From Phallus indusiatus (taxonomy: Eukaryota; Basidiomycota; Agaricomycetes; Phallales; Phallaceae), in NCBI GenBank assembly GCA_027605045.1, contig JAQFWX010000002.1, positions 806,001 to 870,000 on the forward strand: a stretch of DNA of 64,000 nucleotides, written 5' to 3'. The position numbers and the translations under genes were made by a program. This document shows, one piece after another, positions 60,701 through 64,000 of this stretch (the stretch's first letter is position 1; every line of letters starts with the position of its first letter). The notes beneath the pieces were generated by a model. It saw nothing but the letters and a program-made list of their open reading frames with translations, did no database searches and was not told the origin of the DNA.

Positions 60701-62610
60701 CATTAAGGATGTCTGTCATCCATGCGTCCTACAAGCCTTTGATGGTACATATCTTCATCTCAATATCAATATCATATGACATTATTGACTCTTTTCATTA
60801 GAAAAACGATATACTATAGATCATGTTGAGCACATCAACTTTTTCGAAGAGCTCAATGAGTCTGGAAATGACTCTCAAGGTTCATGGATCTCCAAAAGCT
60901 GGCTCCGTGGTAAGGTTTCTTTTTTCTTCATATCGTTTTATCTCACTTTTGTACGAGATTGGAAACAAACGAAACCAAAAATGCATATCCCTGGCAAAAA
61001 AGATCCTCATCCCGAAAGCTCTGATTACGTAGAACATGTTAAGTGTCCCCATGGTCAGTTATCGCAATCCTCAGCTTTACGGAGTTGGATCAACGAGGAT
61101 GTGAGTCCGATTCTCTTTGCCTTTTCACATGACCGGTTCTTAACCACGTTTGCATTCCATGTGAAGGCGTGTACCTTTCTCAACAGCTTGTTCTCTGAAT
61201 GGAAGCCGGTCATGACTTCGTTTGACGAGATGCCTGACTGCCCCCATTGCGAAGTTACGGCGGCAATATCAAAGGAGAATAGACAAGAAATGAAACAGCG
61301 TGTTGACAAAGAGAAGGTTTGACTTTCAAACCAATGTTCACTCTTGACATGACACTAACGTGTCCGATCTTAGGACATCTTCAAAGTACTTCTTGCATCG
61401 ACATTATTAGCAGCGCAGCCTGAGCCTATCCATGAAGTACGCCAGGCATTGATTGGTGCGGATTTTTCCGCAGATGGCGAGCATGGATTAGTCGACCCTA
61501 CGACAAATCCCGACCGGAAACCATTGATAACTCATGGCTATTGTGTCAACACAACAAATTGTTAGTAGACCCATCTATGAGCCAAGACCTTGGAACATCC
61601 GTTCTTTTGATATCTTTGGGAGATTGGGAGAATTTCATGAAACTGTGAGATTGACCGTTCGTATTAATTACACGTTTGGTCTAATCTCTCTTTACAGATA
61701 CGGAGGAGGACCTTCTCTAACCTGGGTTACTCACAAAGAACCATATTCAGATCCAACTATAACGACATTGGACACTGGCTATATTGATTACGAAGTCTGT
61801 CAAGAATGCCGCCATAAAAGGTAAAGTAGAATTCTTTTTAACCTTCACGCGTGTGTTCATTTAAAGCGTATCTATCCACATTAGGCTTGTTGACTTCGAC
61901 TCGGCTGTTTTATCTATCCGTCTTTGTCTGGAAGGCGCGGAAAAGGAAAAAGGCTCCAAATTAGTCAACGGCAATATTCACAAGGAACCTATACTATCGA
62001 AGGATAGAAATCCTTCCGAGAAACGACCTCAACCATTGCGTGTCTCGCACAGACTCCGCGATTCTAATCGCAGAATCAGGATCAAGGAAATAGTTGTACG
62101 TAAAACGATGACGGTCAAAGAGATGAAGATGGAGGTAAAGCAATAATATATTCTTATTTGTTTCACAACTAATCTTTGATCTCGTTTTAGATTCAGGACG
62201 CGTTCAACATTTCGACCATTTGCCAGCGGTTGTTTATGCGCGGTAATGAACTAACAGACAATTCTGAAACTGTTAGCTCGCTGGGCATTTTAGCGAATGA
62301 AACACTGGATTTGAAAGAAGACAAAGAAGTCATTAATTTGGATTCCGACGTTGACGTGGATTCACAGGGTCCGCCCACGAAGAAGCGACGAGATGAAGGT
62401 CGTGCTTTCGGTGGAACTGTGTTGAGTGGAGACGTTAAACCGACGGCAAAACCAGATGTTGATGGGGTTGATGATGAGCGTGCCAACCCTTCCTCTCCAG
62501 AGGCGACGATTCAGACGACAGCACTAAACGAGAAGCATTGTCCGATGTGTACTTTTATAAATCCTTTAGATGTCCCTTGTTGTGTAATGTGTGAATCACG
62601 ATTAATTTAA
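57764..62610 (+). CDS. USP48-type ubiquitin carboxyl-terminal hydrolase
   Basis: Large deubiquitinase of about 1,100 residues in more than twenty exons. The catalytic Cys box is NLGATCYANAFIQ (near 58390). VTFAALQEGAQNVFNPIKLV, FEQQDAQE, a Cys pair (GTMCKRCKQ with YYCTKCDGLQ), the His box GASAYHGHYEAQVYD and KDAYMLIYARRD complete the fold. DUSP-like segments (ISIQCPHGALDPSKAHEMKR; VKCPHGQLSQSSALRSWINE) follow, then a ubiquitin-like domain (KTMTVKEMKMEIQDAFNIST) and a final RanBP2-type zinc finger (CPMCTFINPLDVPCCVMC). Domain order matches USP48. An in-frame ATG at 57638 would add 42 residues. The join near 58193-58233, before LLTEASLKLYLEASN, does not keep phase with standard sites. Confidence 0.9.
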
Positions 62611-63258
62611 TCTTGCTTGACTGTCTTCCTTACGAGTGAAAAAGATCGGGACGGAAAACAAATAAGTATAAAATGTAATGTGTGCGAGAGGTGGAAAAGA
62701 GAAACTTCTAGCTTTCTTTCTACGATTGGATGGTGGTTCTTTATACAATGTTTAGATCATTAAGATAAATGCCATTTTGTACCATGATGCCCAAAAATGG
62801 AGTGGGAAGCGGAAAGAAGTGAAAGGGGGGAGGTGTAGGGATGCGTGAAGTCCGGTGAAAAGGGGGAGAAACGAAAATAAGGGGAACAGAACAATGAACT
62901 ATCTAAATATAATGGAATATGGTAATGGGAGTTGAAAAAAATACAAAACGACAAGAGGACGTTACGATAAAAAAGCAGCAAGCAAACACTGACATTGACG
63001 CCTGATAACCATACTGAACCAAAGCGAGTGAACCAACGACCGACGGACGACCTACAACTAACGACCAACAACCAACGCAAAAAAACGCAAAGAGAAACAG
63101 AATGAGAGAGAGAGAAAGGTTATCATGAGAGTCCATAAGGGAAGGAAAGGAAGAAATGTTGAGCATAAAAAGACAATTTCACAAGGAAGGAAAGAAATGG
63201 TGAGGGGTGAATAGTGAGATGAAAGTATGAACAAGTTCGTTCCCGACTAGGGATTGTT
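62611..63258. other. Convergent intergenic region
   Basis: The 3' flanks of the USP48-like gene (plus) and the next gene (minus). Purine-rich on the plus strand (many gaaagg and gggga runs). No gene is supported. Confidence 0.5.
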
Positions 63259-64000
63259 TCAAGAAGATGTGATATCGTTCATGGTATAGTCAACTTGAAA
63301 GGTCGACATGTCAACATCTTGGAAAGATGAGGCGAGTGAATTGGGAGGCATCGGCACAACACCAACATTGACATTGACGCCGACGCCATGTCCGTGTGGG
63401 ACTAGGGAATACGGTGATGGTACGACGGGGGCAACAGTAGTGGCAAGCAGGGGCGGTACAGAGACAGGAACGGCTATAGGCTGAGTATTCTGTTGAATAA
63501 TAGTCTCAGCTGTAAGCATGACATCAATAGGGGATGCCGTCGTATCCGTCATCTCTACCGCCTCAGCAACAGCCGTTTTGGTCGTCGTCGATACCTCTTC
63601 CATCGTCACAACAGGAGTATTGAGACTTTGCAGATCGCTCAGCTCCGAAACGCTCATATTACTCATAACGCTGTTAGTCGTCGTCATTTGAAAGATTGTG
63701 GCAGCCGCAGAGCGATGATGATCGGCAGCTACCTTCTGCGCAGCACAAATGACAACATCTGCACCTGCACGAGCGAGCGACGCTGCTTCTGCTATTTGCG
63801 ATTGATGCTCTTTCGCCTCCGCTAACGTTTCGACGAATTCGTCGCCACCGCCACCGCTACCGCCGTGTTCTGGGCCGGAAGAAGGTGAGTGTTGCCCAGA
63901 CGCAATTGTCATGACTTGGTTCAATGCGTACGCTGTGGATGTGAGGACCTGTTCTTGCCTTGTTAGCGAATGTTGAATTTGTACTTGTTCGGCGTGGGTG
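63259..64000 (-). CDS. C-terminal part of a low-complexity, possibly regulatory protein (partial)
   Basis: The minus-strand frame is open from the window edge (64000) to the stop at 63259. It is rich in Ala, Val, Thr, Ser and Gln, with a Gly run (HGGSGGGGDEF), a short Gln-rich helix near the edge (AEQVQIQHSLTRQEQVL) and a Val/Pro/Asn-rich end (GVGVNVNVGVVPMPPN), ending NDITSS-stop. There is no recognisable domain. Such composition is common in fungal transcriptional regulators, but the conserved part, if any, is outside the window. Confidence 0.55.
   Translation of the reverse strand, partial: THAEQVQIQHSLTRQEQVLTSTAYALNQVMTIASGQHSPSSGPEHGGSGGGGDEFVETLAEAKEHQSQIAEAASLARAGADVVICAAQKVAADHHRSAAATIFQMTTTNSVMSNMSVSELSDLQSLNTPVVTMEEVSTTTKTAVAEAVEMTDTTASPIDVMLTAETIIQQNTQPIAVPVSVPPLLATTVAPVVPSPYSLVPHGHGVGVNVNVGVVPMPPNSLASSFQDVDMSTFQVDYTMNDITSS

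Overview
The window reads as nuclear DNA of a mushroom-forming basidiomycete (Agaricomycetes). Genes are split by many short introns (about 45-70 nt, GT-AG with a few apparent GC-AG), intergenic gaps are short, and a DUF6534 membrane protein, typical of Agaricomycetes, is present. All gene models were traced by eye from splice signals and reading-frame continuity. Exon edges are therefore predictions, while family calls rest on motifs seen in the translated sequence.

Layout. 0-5 kb: tail of a membrane protein, V-ATPase subunit D, ribosomal protein L26 and a 13-exon DUF6534 protein. 5-8 kb: an AT-rich island without genes, holding large inverted repeats and GC-rich 17-mers. 8-13 kb: a divergent forkhead-like gene, an intron-containing tRNA-Lys(CTT), a small secreted double-psi beta-barrel protein and a P-loop NTPase. 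13.9-20 kb: a 20-exon acid-sphingomyelinase-like phosphodiesterase and a DHDPS-family aldolase. 21.8-28 kb: a cysteine-rich secreted protein, an F-box protein, and a tandem duplication in which one gene copy is intact and the other decayed. 28-34 kb: two tandem delta-9 desaturases with a fused C-terminal cytochrome b5 domain. 35-41 kb: a URE2-like glutathione S-transferase and a GPI-type alginate-lyase-family protein. 41-46 kb: a large protein with a helical N-terminus, disordered middle and coiled-coil end.

47-64 kb is a housekeeping block: OTU1 deubiquitinase and GAA1 (divergent pair), FRG1 and a SAM37/metaxin-like protein (tail to tail), an AP endonuclease divergent from SAM37, an unrecognised membrane protein, a USP48-type deubiquitinase and the end of a low-complexity protein.

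Two themes stand out. First, splicing is extreme: microexons of 5, 6, 10 and 12 nt, a stop codon alone in its exon, and apparent GC-AG introns. Second, several otherwise intact genes (GAA1, the sphingomyelinase, the GST, possibly USP48) carry an apparent one-base frame break, which fits sequence indels better than real gene loss. I found no CRISPR array, prokaryotic feature or autonomous transposon, and no convincing new multi-gene system.
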